Shown here piece after piece: positions 27,046 through 39,063 of a stretch of 64,000 bases of DNA. The translations under genes and the position numbers were made by a program. How positions within the stretch are numbered: position 1 is the stretch's first letter; each line of letters opens with the position of its first letter. The stretch comes from Conus ventricosus (lineage: Eukaryota > Mollusca > Gastropoda > Neogastropoda > Conidae). The stretch covers positions 16,210,727 to 16,274,726 of the forward strand of contig CM031622.1 of NCBI GenBank assembly GCA_018398815.1. Direction: 5' to 3'. Below the pieces are notes generated by a model, which saw only the letters and a program-made list of their open reading frames with translations, was not told the DNA's origin and searched no databases.

Positions 27046-30000
27046 GTACCTACTGAAAGGAGATGAAGTCCTCCTACTACCATGGCCAAGCCCTTCTGAA
27101 AGGAGATGAAGTCCCTCTATTACCATGGCCAAACCCTTCTGAAAGGAGATGAAGTCCTCCTATTACCATGGCCAAGCCCTTCTGAAAGAAGATGAAGTCC
27201 TCCTATTACCATGGCCAAGCCCTTCTGAAAGGAGATAAGTCCTCCTTCTATTACCATGGCCAAGCCCTTCTGAAAGGAGATGAAGTCCTCCTTCTATTAC
27301 CATGGCCAAGCCCTTCTGAATTGAAAGGACATGCAGAAGGAGATGAAGTCCCTCTTTCTATTACCATGGCCAAGCGCTTCTGAAAAGAGATGAAGTCCTC
27401 CCTCTATCACCATGGCCAAGCTCTTCTGAAAGGAAATGAAGTCCTCCTATTACCATGGCCAAGCCCTTCTGAAAGGTGATGAAGTCCCTCTTTCTATTAC
27501 CATGGCCAAGCCCTTCTGAAAAGAGATGAAGTCCTTCTTTCTATTACCAATGGCCAAGCCCTTTTCTGACAGGAGATGCAAAAGGAGATGAAGTCCCTCT
27601 TTCTATTACCATGGCCAAGTCCTTCTGACAGGAGATGAAGTCATTCCCTCCATTAGCATTGCTAAGCCCTTCTGAAAGGAGATGAAGTCCTCCTTCTATT
27701 ACCATGGCCAAGCCCTTCTGAAAGGAGATGAAGTCCTCCCTCTATTACCATGGCCAAGCCCTTCTGAAAGGAGATGAAGTCCCTCCCTCTATTAACATGG
27801 CCAAGCCCTTCTGAAAGGAGATGAAGTCCTCCTTCTACTACCATGGCCAAGCCCTTCTGAAAGGAGATGAAGTCCCTTTATTATCATGGCCAAAACCTTA
27901 TGAAAGGAGATGTAGTCCCTCTTTCTATTACCATGGCCAAGCCCTTTTCTGACAGGACATGCAGAAGGAGATGAAGGCCGTCTTTCTATTACCATGGCCA
28001 AGCCCTGCTGACAGATGAAGTCCTTCCCTCCATTAGCATTGCTAAGCCCTTCTGACAGGAGATGAAGTCCTCCCTCTATTACCATGGCCAAGCCCTTCTG
28101 AAAGGAGATGAAGTCCTCCCTCTATTACCATGGCTAAGCCCTTCTGACAGGAGATGAAGTCCTCCCTCTATTACCATGGCCAAGCCCTTCTGAAAGGAGA
28201 TGAAGTCCTCCCTCTATTACCATGGCCAAGCCCTTCTGAAAGGAGATGAAGTCCTCCTTCTATTACCATGGCCAAGCCCTTCTGAAAGGAGATGAAGTCC
28301 TCCCTCTATTACCATGGCCAAGCCCTTCTGAAAGGAGATGATGTCCTCCCTCTATTACCATGGCCAATGCCCTTCTGAAAGGAGATGAAGTCCCCTCTAT
28401 TACCATGGCCAAGCCCTTCTGAAAGGAGATGAAGTCCTCCTATTACCATGGCCAAGCCCTTCTGAAGGAGATGAAGTCCTCCTTCTATACCTGGCCAAGC
28501 CCTTCTGAAAGGAGATGAAGTCCCTCTATTACCATGGCCAAGCCCTTCTGAAAGGAGATGAAGTCCTCCTATTACCATGGCCAAGCCTTCTGAAAGGAGA
28601 TGAAGTTCTCCTCTACTAACATGGCCAAGCCCTTCTGAAAGGAATGAAGTCCTCCTTCTATTACCATGGCCAAGCCCTTCTGAAAGGACATGCAGAAGAA
28701 GACGAAGTCCCTCTTTCTATTACCATGGCCAAGCGCTTCTGAAAGGAATGAAGTCCTCCTATTACCATGGCCAAGCCCTTCTGAAAGGTGATGAAGTTCC
28801 CTTTCTATTACCATGGCCAAGCCCTTTCTGACAGGAGATGCAGAAGGAGATGAAGTCCCTCTTCTATTACCATGGCCAAGCCCTTCTGACAGGAGATGAA
28901 GTCCTTCCCTCCATTAGCATTGCTAAGCCCTTCTGAAAGGAGATGAAGTCCCTCCCTCTATTACCATGGCCAAGCCCTTCTGAAAGGAGATGAAGTCCTC
29001 CTCCTACTACCATGGCCAAGCCCTTCTGAAAGGAGATGAAGTCCCTTTATTATCATGGCCAAAACCTTATTAAGGAGATGTAGTCCCTCTTTCTATTACC
29101 ATGGCCAAGCCCTTTCTGACAGGACATGCAGAAGGAAATGAAGTCCCTCTTTCTATTACCATGGCCAAGCCCTTCTGACAGGAGATGAAGTCCTTCCCTC
29201 CATTAGCATTGCTAAGCCCTTCTGACAGGAGATGAAGTCCTCCCTCCATTAGCATTGCTAAGCCCTTCTGAAAGGAGATGATGTCCCTCTACCATGGCCA
29301 AGCCCTTCTGACAGGAGATGAAGTCCTCCTTCTATAACCATGGCCAAGCCCTTCTGAAAGGAGATGAAGTCCCCTATTGCCACGGCCAAACCCTTCTGAA
29401 AGAAGATGAAGTCCCTCTATTACCATGGCCAAGCCCTTTGAAAGGAGATGAAGTCCTCCTCCTATTACAATGGCCAAGCCCTTCTGAAGGAGATGAAGAC
29501 CTCCTATTACAATAGCCAAAGCCCTTCTGAAAAGAGATTAAGTCCCTCTTTCTATTACCACGGCCAAGCCCTTCTGACAGGAGATGCAGAAGGAGATGAA
29601 GTCCCACTTTCTATTACCATGGCCAAGCCCTTCTGACAGGAGATGAAGTCCTTCCCTCCATTAGCATTGCTAAGCCCTTCTGAAAGGAGATGAAGTCCCT
29701 CTTTCTATTACCATGGCCAAGCCCTTCTGACAGGAGATGCAGAAGGAGATGAAGGCCGTCTTCTATTACCATGGCCAAGACCTTCTGACAGGAGATGAAG
29801 TCCTACCCTCCATTAGCATTGCAAGCCCTTCTGAAAGGAGATAAAGTCCTCCTTCTATTACCATGGCCAAGCCCTTCTGAAAGGAGATGAAGTCCCCCTC
29901 TATTACCATGGCCAAGCCCTTCTGAAAGGAGATGAAGAGGTCCTCCCTCTATTACCATGGCCAAGCCCTTCTGACAGGAGATGAAGTCCCTCCTATTAGC

Positions 30001-30448
30001 ATGGGCAAGCCCTTCTGAAAGGAGATGATGTCCCCCCTCTACCCTGGCCAAGCCCTTCTGAAAGGAGATGAAGTCCTCCTTCTATTACCATGGACAAGCC
30101 CTTCTGAAAAGAGATGAAGTCCTCCCTCTATTACCATGGCCAAGCCCTTCTGAAAGGAGATGAAGTCCCTCCCCCTATTACCATGGCCAAGCCCTTCTGA
30201 CAGGAGATGAAGTCCTTCTACTACCATGGCCAAGCCCTTCTGAAAGGAGATGAAGTCCCTCCTATTAGCATGGCCAAGCCCTTCTGAAAGGAGATGAAGT
30301 CCCTCCCTATTACCATGGCCAAGCCCTTCTGACAGGAGATGAAGTCCTCCTTCTACTACCATGGCCAAGCCCTTCTGAAAGGAGATGAAGTCCCTCCTAT
30401 TAGCATGGCCTAGCCCTTCTGAAAGAGATGAAGTCCCTCCCTCTAACT
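27046..30448. repeat. 47-48 bp minisatellite, about 70 copies, in an intron
   Basis: Unit: 'tctgaaaggagatgaagtcc', then 'tcctctattaccatggccaa', then 'gcccttc'. Almost every copy contains CCATGG. Variant units ('acaggagatgcagaaggaga', and 'cattagcattgctaagccc') recur together as composite blocks, giving a higher-order structure. Frames such as GLGHGNRG...SPFRRAW appear on the minus strand only because the unit is repeated; they are interrupted by frequent unit-length changes and are not genes. Confidence 0.95.
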
Positions 30449-30944
30449 ATCACCCATACTAACAAAAACATCTCTCATTCCCATGAGATGGAAGGAAATT
30501 GCAGGGAAGGGGGAGGGAAGAGAAATGGGGTGGGGTGGATCTGACCATGTGTACTGCTGGCAAACTCGATGACAGCTAATAAGGTTGTCAGACCTCCACC
30601 ACCAACTTGAAGATGCTTGTCAAAGCTGGCTGGATCAGGTGCCCCAACGTCTTGCTGTCAATCCAACATCAGGCATGGCCCTTAGATGGACATGGCAACT
30701 ACTGCCCTAGGCACCATGATCACTCGACGACAATGGGGTAAGTCACAACAAGGAAGACAGGAGGGGGTTAGGGGTTGGAGAGGAACATGGAGAGGAGAAA
30801 AGGCAGTAACTCAAAGAGAAGCTATTAATACTATTATCAGAGAAAGAGAATTCTCTGGTTGAAGAGTTCATTAAAACACAGACCAAGACTGGTTAAAAGT
30901 GCTCTTTTGAAACTGCTTAAATTCCAGTTTTCAATTCTTGTCCA

Positions 30945-31377
30945 AGCTGATTTAATCTTTTCTTTCTTTCTTTCTGCGTACGCAGGCTGATACTCCTGCG
31001 GACACTCCCTGTATAGCCAGGCAGTGGAGTTTTGTGTGTATGACCCTTTTCTATCCCGCCATTAAGGCAGCCATACTCCATCTTCGGGGAAGGTGCATGC
31101 TATGTGTCACGTGTCATCCATACCAACGGCCAAACTGGCCTTCTCTTCCGAAAGTTGGTGATGGGATTTTACGTGTGTGCAAGATGTTGTGCGTGCGTTC
31201 ACACACGGAACCTTGGTTTATAGTCTCATTCGAAGGACTGTGTGGGGAATGGAGTCAGAACCAATGTTAACTCCGAGGGAAAAATCCCCCTATACCGAAA
31301 TTCGAACCCGCAACCCCAGGATCACGAGTCCGGCGCTCTACCAACTGAGCTATTCCGGCCCCCCAGCTGATTTAATC
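30945..31377 (-). repeat. tRNA-derived SINE with 13-bp target-site duplication
   Basis: Flanked by the identical 13-mer AGCTGATTTAATC at 30945-30957 and 31365-31377. On the minus strand the element starts 'gggggccggaatagctcag' with A box 'tagctcagttggtagagcg' and B box 'ggttcgaattt' at 31298-31308, then a non-tRNA body. It ends in a (GAAA)n tail (the TTTC run at 30958-30975 on the plus strand). All parts of a polymerase III-transcribed, LINE-mobilised SINE are present, so the boundaries are firm. Confidence 0.9.
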
Positions 31378-32496
31378 CACATCCAAGTTTTCGATCCATA
31401 GTGAACTAGTTTTGATTTGGCAAGTTATAGTTACACCCTATGGTCTTTCGTCAATTAATACCGAAATATCCATCAGCCTGGGTGTCCCTGAACAAAGTCA
31501 TCTTATAATTACTGACTGAAAATCCTGTCCGCTGCCTAAAAGCATACTGTGTCAACCACACAAGATTCATGCTCTGGTGACTTTGGGGGAGCTTGGTGTT
31601 CTCTCCCTTTCTCAGCACAAAAGATTTCTCATCTTCTCCAGCATCCACAGGCTCTTAAGGCAGCTGGGAGAGATGGGTATTGTGTGAAGGAAGGAAGGGA
31701 GAGGCATGACTGTCGTTGGATGGACGTGGTGGCGCTCTCTGGAAGGAGAGTTCACTCACACCATTCTGCGATAAGCAAGTATTGTCATCAGAACACGATT
31801 TTGTAGGTTATGTCCTGCGCATCTGATCAAAACAGGCACCACTGAGCACCACTGAAGTGTCTCGGCAGCAGTGCAGTGTCTCCTCCTGTAGACTGCTTCA
31901 TGACCACTTGACACCAACTCTGTGGATTGCCAGCAGCAGGGCTGTGAATGTGAAAAATGTATCAAATTGAGAGGCATGGGTGCAGTGCATCTGGGGCAGC
32001 AAGACAGGACAGTTGAAAAAAAGGGGGGGAGGGAGGGGAGGAGAGAGGGGGGGGGGGGGGTAGTGGAACTCAACTTCACTATTCATTCCCATTGTTTTCA
32101 ATGTGCACCTGAGATTCATCCTTTAACTCCCTGCAGTTCTTTCCCTTGATTTTTTTCATCACTGGTGATCGAAGGTTTTTGGTGGAAATTATCACATCTG
32201 AAACCATATTTTTGGTTATTGATGGAAAAGTTTACTAAACCAGACCTAACAAAAATGTATTTACCAAGAAAAAAGTGGAAAATTTAACATTTTTGCATAG
32301 TTACTGCTCAGAAAATGTGAAAAACTAAAATAAAAAAACACTTCAGATTTCAAGTTCTGTTTTGCGAGTTTGATGACCCTTCAGGCTTAAAAGTACAGCA
32401 AGTACATTCAGCTAACAAAAAGAAGTGTGAGAGTGAGTGGTGAAGTTGGAACCTTCTATCATCAGACAATTTTTGATATGCATGATATGAACTACA
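31378..32496. other. Intron sequence without recognisable gene
   Basis: Within the zinc-finger gene's large intron. G-rich low complexity at about 32022-32063. No domain-bearing frame. Confidence 0.4.
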
Positions 32497-32703
32497 TTAA
32501 CCCGTTGACTGCCCTTGCACGAACGGCGTTTGTGATGGTTTCGGGAAAGCTGTGTGCCCTTGCACGAACGGCGTTCGTGATAATTTCATCATCAAAATTT
32601 GACGATTTTATGAAGGGAGGCAAGGATAAAAAATGGTTTAAATGGTTGTAGGGACCCTAAAGGACGGTTTCTTCCCTTTCACGGGTCGCTGACTGACAGG
32701 CTC

Positions 32704-33312
32704 GTGTCCGTTCGGACAAAACTTCGGCAAGGTTCGGCCGAGTCATTTTCGGTTCAAGATGGCGAGTCGAGCAGGCAGTTTGATCAGGCGCGTGCCGTTT
32801 TCAAACGATCTAATGCTCTTGAAGTGCTTCAAGAAGTTATCCGAGACCGTGAAAGCGATGACAAAGACTTCAGAGAAGTGGAACGAAGCGATTCGGAGGA
32901 AGAGTAAAGCGATCACAATCAACACCACCCTTTGCTATCGGAGATTGGTGTTGATGACGAAGCTGATCCCCGACTTCAAACTGACCGATACCGGTGCAAG
33001 TGGGCCCGAATCGGAGAGTGATGAGCCGATTCCGTCTATGTCGACTGCCCCCTCTCTCCTTTTGTGAGAGGTCGGGAGGAGAGTCGAGGAAGGGGGGGGG
33101 GGGGGGAGGGGGTTTAGGACAACGGCGAGGGTCCAGTGTGAGGGGGCGTGGCAGAGGAAGAGGGTGTGGCACTCGTCAGTCTGAACTTGTTTCAGAATGG
33201 ACAGAGGCCAGTGCTGATCGCCCAAATCTTGACCTTTCTTTCACGGGTGATCCAGGTATCAAGGTAAACATTGACAATTTCAAGTCTATGGATTTCATGG
33301 AGTTGTTTTTGT

Positions 33313-33315
<3 letters not shown>
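32704..33315 (+). pseudogene. piggyBac transposase N-terminal remnant
   Basis: Near 32790-32905 the frame reads NALEVLQEVIRDRESDDKDF followed by an acidic SDSEEE, as in piggyBac-family N-termini. After frame breaks, RPNLDLSFTGDPGIKVNIDN plus FKSMDFMELF near 33215-33310 matches the start of the conserved DDE transposase region (W...FTG.PGIK...DFFELF). Directly after this, a GT microsatellite starts and no catalytic aspartates follow. The element cannot make its own transposase. Confidence 0.65.
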
Positions 33316-33377
<62 letters not shown>

Positions 33378-33389
33378 TGTTTGTGCATG

Positions 33390-33475
<86 letters not shown>

Positions 33476-33529
33476 AAGGAGAGAGAGAGAGAGCAGTGCT
33501 TGTGCATGGTGTGGGTATACATTGTGTAT

Positions 33530-33562
<33 letters not shown>

Positions 33563-33634
33563 GTGTTTGTGTAGTGTTTGTGCATCTGCATGGTGTGTGT
33601 GTGTGTGTGTGTGGTGGTGTTTTTGCATGTGGTG

Positions 33635-33702
<68 letters not shown>

Positions 33703-33762
33703 ATGTGTGTGAGTGTGTTGCTTTTGAATATGGTGCTTTTGAATATGGTGCTTGTGCACAGT

Positions 33763-33823
<61 letters not shown>

Positions 33824-33825
33824 CC
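33313..33825. repeat. Long GT/GA compound microsatellite
   Basis: (GT)n at 33313-33427, (GA)n at 33428-33493, then more (GT)n blocks to 33825. It replaces the transposase core position in the piggyBac-like element. Overlapping long ORFs on both strands are repeat artefacts. Confidence 0.95.
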
Positions 33826-33839
33826 AAATTGTGTGTCAG

Positions 33840-35042
33840 TCAACTATAACTTGCATTTACTGGCAGTAGTGTGGGATCCTGATACTTCTGTCCATAGGTT
33901 CTGTGGTGTGGTGTATTTTCTGCAACACGGTGTATTTTTCAGTTGTTAGTGTGTTTTCATCATCTGTGGTGTGGCCTTTTGTAGCTCAGTCCTATCTTTA
34001 GCAGTCTCTTTTTTTGGTGTTGTTGGTTTTGCAATGTTTTATTTATTACCTCCTGTGGTGATGGCTTTTTATCAATCGCACTTAGTTCATGAGTGAACCA
34101 AACCACATGTGTGAAAGAAAACTGACAGAATAATTGGAAGTTACACTTAGTGTTGTTATTGTTAGTTCATCTCTGCTAAACAAGACCAATTCCCAAGAGG
34201 CTTGCAAGATGTGCAGACTGATGCTGTGGATAATGTGCAATTCTCATCTTCTTTCCCGTGTTACCTGGGCTGGAGTGCCCCTATGATATGGGTTGCTAAA
34301 CATTTTATGCATTGTCAAGCTTTATTGTGAATATAGATGTTTGTCCTGAAGTTCAAAGGATACTAACACAAGTTTTTGTGGTATTTCATTGTGCTTTTAG
34401 TGCTATAGTTTTGTTTATGTTCTGAAAGTGTCTGTTTTTCAAACAAAACATTCATCATTATATATATTTTTGGTCTACTCATTACAAACAAAATCAAACT
34501 ATTGTGATATCTGGCTGTAGCCAAGGATATAACAAGAAAATTTCCCAAGTATCTAAGATATATGTCAAGAATTGAAAGAGCAGTGGGCATATCAGTGAAC
34601 CTACCTAAGAAAACAAAATTGTGTCCCTTGATACCTGGATTATACTGTACCCCAGAAATGCGTAAATTTATCATATAAAACAACAATTGTGGATTGTAAA
34701 TTCACTACCAAATATTTACACAGGTGTTCAGTAAACACTAAAACCACTTTTTGCTGGGTTTGTATGTTTTTTGTTTTGCTGCTGTGGGCTTTGTATGCTT
34801 GCAAAAAAATTTTTTTTTAAGTTGAATTATAAGATTATTTATTATACTCAGAATGAACAAAATCAAATATCATTTGCAGATATTATAGCCCTGGGTATAA
34901 AAAGAAAACATGCCAAAAATCTAAGAGATATCTCCACAAATAAATGAGCACTGATCAAATTAGTGAACCTACTGCAAAAAGTCCAATTTTGCTCCGGCAC
35001 ACAGAAGTACAAAACTGATACAAAATAGCGGCAGTCAAGGGG
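33840..35042. repeat. piggyBac-like 3' non-coding region with internal duplicates
   Basis: AT-rich. Two related segments occur: 'taggttcactgatatgccca' and 'taggttcactaatttgatca' on the minus strand, about 370 bp apart. The same motif family appears at 41844-42960, so this is the characteristic terminal region of this transposon family. Confidence 0.6.
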
Positions 35043-35367
35043 TTAATGCTGTCGCCATTGCACCAATGTGCTAAGACTCGGCACAGTGGCTCTCATGTTT
35101 GCGAAGCTTTCGCAAGCAGCACCAAGTTTTGATTGGACGGAAGCTGCACTCAACGAATGTTTTGGCAATAATTATTACTAACTCAGTCTGCATGGCCATG
35201 GTATCTGGTTTTCACTCAGTAAAATGTCCATATTGGGGTAAAATACCCCCCACAAATTGAAAACAGAGAATAAGGTCACCTTTTAAACATGTAAGAGATG
35301 GACAGCCTTTGTGTGCTCGCTGTGGGTAGATCATGCTCCTACCACCAACACAGCCACAAACACTGAC

Positions 35368-35597
35368 CTTCAAGCCTTCTTTCTGACGGAAGCGGTTGCC
35401 ACAAATCTGGCAGACGAAGGGGCGGTCGTTGGTGTGCACACGGCTGTGGGTGCGCAGGGTGGTGGTGTCAAAGAAGCGCTTGTCACACTGGGGACACTTG
35501 AAAGGACGCACTCCCTCGTGCACCAGCTGGTGACGTTTCAAACTGCGGGGGTAGGCGAAAGCTACGGGACACACTGTGCACCTGTATGGCTTCTCAC
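35368..35597 (-). CDS. C2H2 zinc-finger gene, exon 3 of those visible
   Basis: A 230-bp exon. Minus-strand acceptor 'ctgtttcacag' precedes GTGAGAAGCC; the donor is GGCTTGAAG|gtcagtg. It encodes the linker TGEKPYRC and fingers CTVCPVAFAYPRSLKRHQLVH and CPQCDKRFF...HSRVH, then the first half (CQICGNRFRQKEGLK) of a finger completed by exon 4. It starts in phase 1, accepting the last G of exon 2 (HTG|), and ends in phase 0, exactly as exon 4 needs. The fingers keep all cysteine and histidine ligands. Confidence 0.92.
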
Positions 35598-37227
35598 CTG
35601 TGAAACAGTGATAACAACCAGTCCTACCCAAGAGAAGAAAACAGTAATGATACATTGCTATAACTTTACCAAGCATACCAATTTCAATTGGGAGGAGTGG
35701 AGGGTGCGATGAAAGGTGGGGGCAAAAATGATGGTATTCATAATGTTAATAGTAATGATAATAAAAATAATAATAATGATAATACTAACAATAGTAATGG
35801 TAATAGTAATAATAGTAATAGTAGTAAAAATAAAAACAGTAATAATGATAATAATACTAACAATAATAGTAATGGTGATAGTAGTAATAGTAATAACAAA
35901 AGTAATGGCAATAAAAATATCAATAATAGCAATGATAATATTAGTAATACAAAGAACAAAGAGGAGAAGGAGGGTACAAATTATGGGAAAGATGGAATCA
36001 AATAGGTACATTAATAGCTAGAATAATAATCATCATTATAACATTATAACAATGATAGTGATGATATAGGAGGCTGGAAAAGCGGTAGGTTGGAATATCA
36101 GAGGCGTCTCGCCGAGATTGGGAGCAAAAAAAAAAAATATTGTAATGCATAATGATAATACTGCAGCGATGAGAACAGATTTTTAAAAAGCAGAGGAGAT
36201 TTTTCTGTTGGGGGTCTGGGGGCAGAGCCCCCAGTGGGGTCAAGGGGCAACGGCCCTGCGGGGGTCAGGGGGCAGCGCCCCCTTGAAGCTGAAGCATTTT
36301 TTTTATATATAAACAAGAAAAATCCACATTTAAAACCATCAAAATATGTTTCTAGCCCTTATCTTAATTGAACTAAATTTATCTACATTCTGATATTAAA
36401 ATCACATTTCACACATTTGCGATTTCGTTCGACGCCATGAATCACAGATGACACTCGGTCGATCGGCGCTGTAAGCGGATGTGCAGTGGTTGGCCGAGTC
36501 AACCGCGTAAAAAACCAGCCCATTTGGGTATAAGCCTAGAGTAATCTCGCCGGAGGCGTCTCGCCGAGATTGGGAGCAAAAAAAAAAAATCGCGATAGCT
36601 TTTTTTCCTTTTTCGGCTGAGATTTTTTCCAACGGCGGAGATTTTTTTAAAGACGGCAGAACGGCGGAGAACGGCGGAGCTGTTCTCATCCTGGATACTG
36701 ACAATACTAGAAAATATAGTTGTAACAGTTATGAAGTTGTAAAACAGTTATGAAGTTGTAACAACAGTAATAATAATGATAGTAAGAATATTAGAATTGG
36801 TAATAGTTATTATGATGATAATGTTCCATAAAAATGTAAATTTATAGGGAGGGAATTTATAGAGATACAAGTCTAGAACAGACGTGTAAAAAATTGTTCC
36901 AGGAAAATGCAAGTTCTCAGAGGGAGGGACTCTATCAGGAGATCAATCTGATAAAGACAAAAAGAAAAATGTCCTTGGAAAATCTGTCTTTATGAAAAGG
37001 AAGGCTCCACTGAAAGGCCAGTCTAGTACAAAGAGAAGAATGTTCCAGTAAAAAGTTTTTCTACAGAGATTTTTCTATTTCCAAGTGTCTTTGACAGAAG
37101 ATGTCAGAGTGTTTATTTATTATTTTCATTCCTTTTGTCCCGCGTTTTCACGGCTTGGCAAATGTGGTTCCATGTGCTGGAAACCTGATGAAGGCATAAC
37201 TGAAACGGAGTCAGGAGTTTGACTAAC
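35598..37227 (-). other. Intron with AAT/AGT microsatellite and GC palindromes
   Basis: Between exons 2 and 3. It includes an (AAT/AGT/GAT)-rich microsatellite at about 35735-35960, a cluster of G/C palindromes at 36210-36292, and a 38-bp direct repeat (36101-36138 and 36553-36590). Confidence 0.7.
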
Positions 37228-37826
37228 CTGTGTGTTTACGCAGGTGCTTTCGGATGTTGGTCTGCAGCTTGGCCACTTTGCCGCATTCCAGGCAGCGGAA
37301 CTTGCCATCAGTGGTGCGTTCATACATAGTGGTAGCAAGCACTGATCGGCGCCCTCGCCGAGGCTTCTTCTCCCCAAGATCCTCCTCCATCTCCACTTCC
37401 TCCAATGCTTCCTTTTCTTCTTTCTTGACAGATCTAGAGACCAGACCTTTCTTCTTGACTGTCCCGAGCTTCCGTTTTTTGGCGCCCACTGGTATAAGCA
37501 AAGTCTTTGAGGTAGGTTTAGTGGTTGGTTTTGAGGAAGGCTTTGAGGGCAACTTTGTGGCTGGTTTGGGGTGTGGTTTGGTGATAGCTCTGGTGGGTGA
37601 ATTGCCATGAACTTTGGTAGGTGACTTGGTTTTCCTCCGTGACTCTCTAGGTGTCACAAAGGGTTTGCGGTTCAGAACGCTGGTTCTTTGGGATTTTCTG
37701 AGGGGCATGATTGGAACCTGTGAAGCAGGGATGATGGACGTGGTCAGGGCAGTTGGGGAATGCTCGTCATCACTGTTGTCTTCTTCCTTCTCATGTTTGA
37801 TGACAGTTGAACCAACAGCCACTGTC
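37228..37826 (-). CDS. C2H2 zinc-finger gene, exon 2 of those visible
   Basis: A 599-bp exon read on the minus strand. Acceptor 'tttgccttgtccag' precedes GACAGTGG; the donor is CACACAG|gttagt. It encodes an acidic stretch (HEKEEDNSDDEHSP), a long Lys/Pro/Ser/Thr linker with KPxxK repeats (TKPHPKPATKLPSKPSSKPT), a basic patch (KKPRRGRRS) that could act as a nuclear localisation signal, and one finger (CLECGKVAKLQTNIRKHLRKH). It starts in phase 2 and ends in phase 1, matching exons 1 and 3. The linker and charges fit a nuclear DNA-binding regulator; no SCAN, KRAB or BTB domain is visible here. Confidence 0.9.
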
Positions 37827-38984
37827 CTGGACAAGGCAAATTTTTGTCACTTTACAGCAGCTTTCTCAGTCCACGTGTGTGTAAATAAGGACTTCCAGTG
37901 CAATCTTTCCACTCAAAGTTTGAATCATATCTCAAATGCAGTGTATGTCAGAATCATGTGTTGAGAGTCATTATGAACACTGTTCTTTTTTTCTCTTTTC
38001 TTTTTTTTTTGTTTTTCTTTGTTTCTTTTCTTTTTTTTAATTTTGGTTAAGGTATAGATCAGTTCATTACATCTGACTTCTAAAACTAGAATGAATGTGC
38101 TATACATTTTCCATCACATTCTCTTTTATTAGGTAGCGGCAGCTAAAATCTTTAAAGTGAGAAATAACTTACTTTTTCTTTATATTCATATACAACTTAA
38201 AAAGAAAACATTTCACACAAAAAAGTATGTGAATATCTTCATTTGGTCCGAGTTATGACCGTTTAAAGATATGGGTGGCAAAAATGATCCTGGAAGTGGA
38301 ATATGGCCCATTTTTAGCCACTCCAGAACCAAATTTTGCTCTCCCTGACAAACCCAGTCTTAATAGAGAAGCATATCCAACACACGGACAAGATATGTTC
38401 CAAATTTCAAGCTAAATATTGAAAAAATCACGATTTGAAAATGGCTGAAAATGGACCGAGAGCCATATTGAGGGCACTACAATTTCAGAACAATACCATT
38501 GAAGAGTATCAGTATCTGCCATTTTACTATCCTATGTATGTAATTTTGCACTTGAGATAAATGCAAATCTGTCAGGTGCGGACATGATCAGCGTCATATG
38601 CATATTTTTTTTTACCAAATATTTCAATGTGCGACATGTTTACATCATGCGCTTGACGCAAAGCATTGCCCATAACTCACCAACTTCAACAGTACAAGAA
38701 CAGTCCAAACTAAGTTTTGACACAGAATGCTTTGTATCCCATTTTAGTGTTTTTATGCATTGATCCAAAGAGAGTTTTCAAATTTCAGTAAAAGCCAGTT
38801 TACAGATGCAGACAACATGAATTACCTAAACAAGATTAGTAAAAAACAATATCTTTTAAACCATTTGATAGATTCAAATGAGATTTGGGTAAATGTAAGA
38901 TGGTGTCATTCTTATCAATTTTTCAAAATACGCAAAGCATCAAAAGAATGTAATGATACATATATCCCCCCCTCTCTCTCTCTC

Positions 38985-39063
<79 letters not shown>

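Larger units (their letters stand above)
32497..35046 (+). mobile_element. piggyBac-like element with TTAA flanks
   Basis: TTAA at 32497-32500 and at 35043-35046 flank a 2542-bp element with terminal inverted repeats CCCGTTGACTGCC and CCCCTTGACTGCC (reverse complement of the right end), one mismatch in 13. Just inside the left end, 'cccttgcacgaacggcg' plus TTCGTGA occurs twice about 48 bp apart (near 32512 and 32557), each copy nearly palindromic. The right end has two diverged copies of a longer subterminal segment (about 34490-34660 and 34870-35042). Only the transposase N-terminus remains. Confidence 0.8.

Noticed and set aside
27192..30368. Many ORFs of repeated GLGHGNRG-type peptides
   Set aside because: They follow the 47-bp minisatellite unit, change frame with unit length and lack promoter, splice or conservation evidence.
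27046..30448. CRISPR-like array
   Set aside because: Units are tandem without unique spacers, in an animal intron; it is a minisatellite.
31298..31364. Functional tRNA gene
   Set aside because: A and B boxes are present, but the sequence continues into a SINE body with tail and target duplication, so it is a tRNA-derived SINE.
33176..33869. Several ORFs over 100 codons on both strands, rich in Thr-His or Cys-Val
   Set aside because: They are translations of GT/CA microsatellite and have no non-repetitive coding content.
35658..36021. Isoleucine-rich and asparagine-rich ORFs of about 100-117 codons
   Set aside because: Translations of the AAT/AGT microsatellite in an intron.
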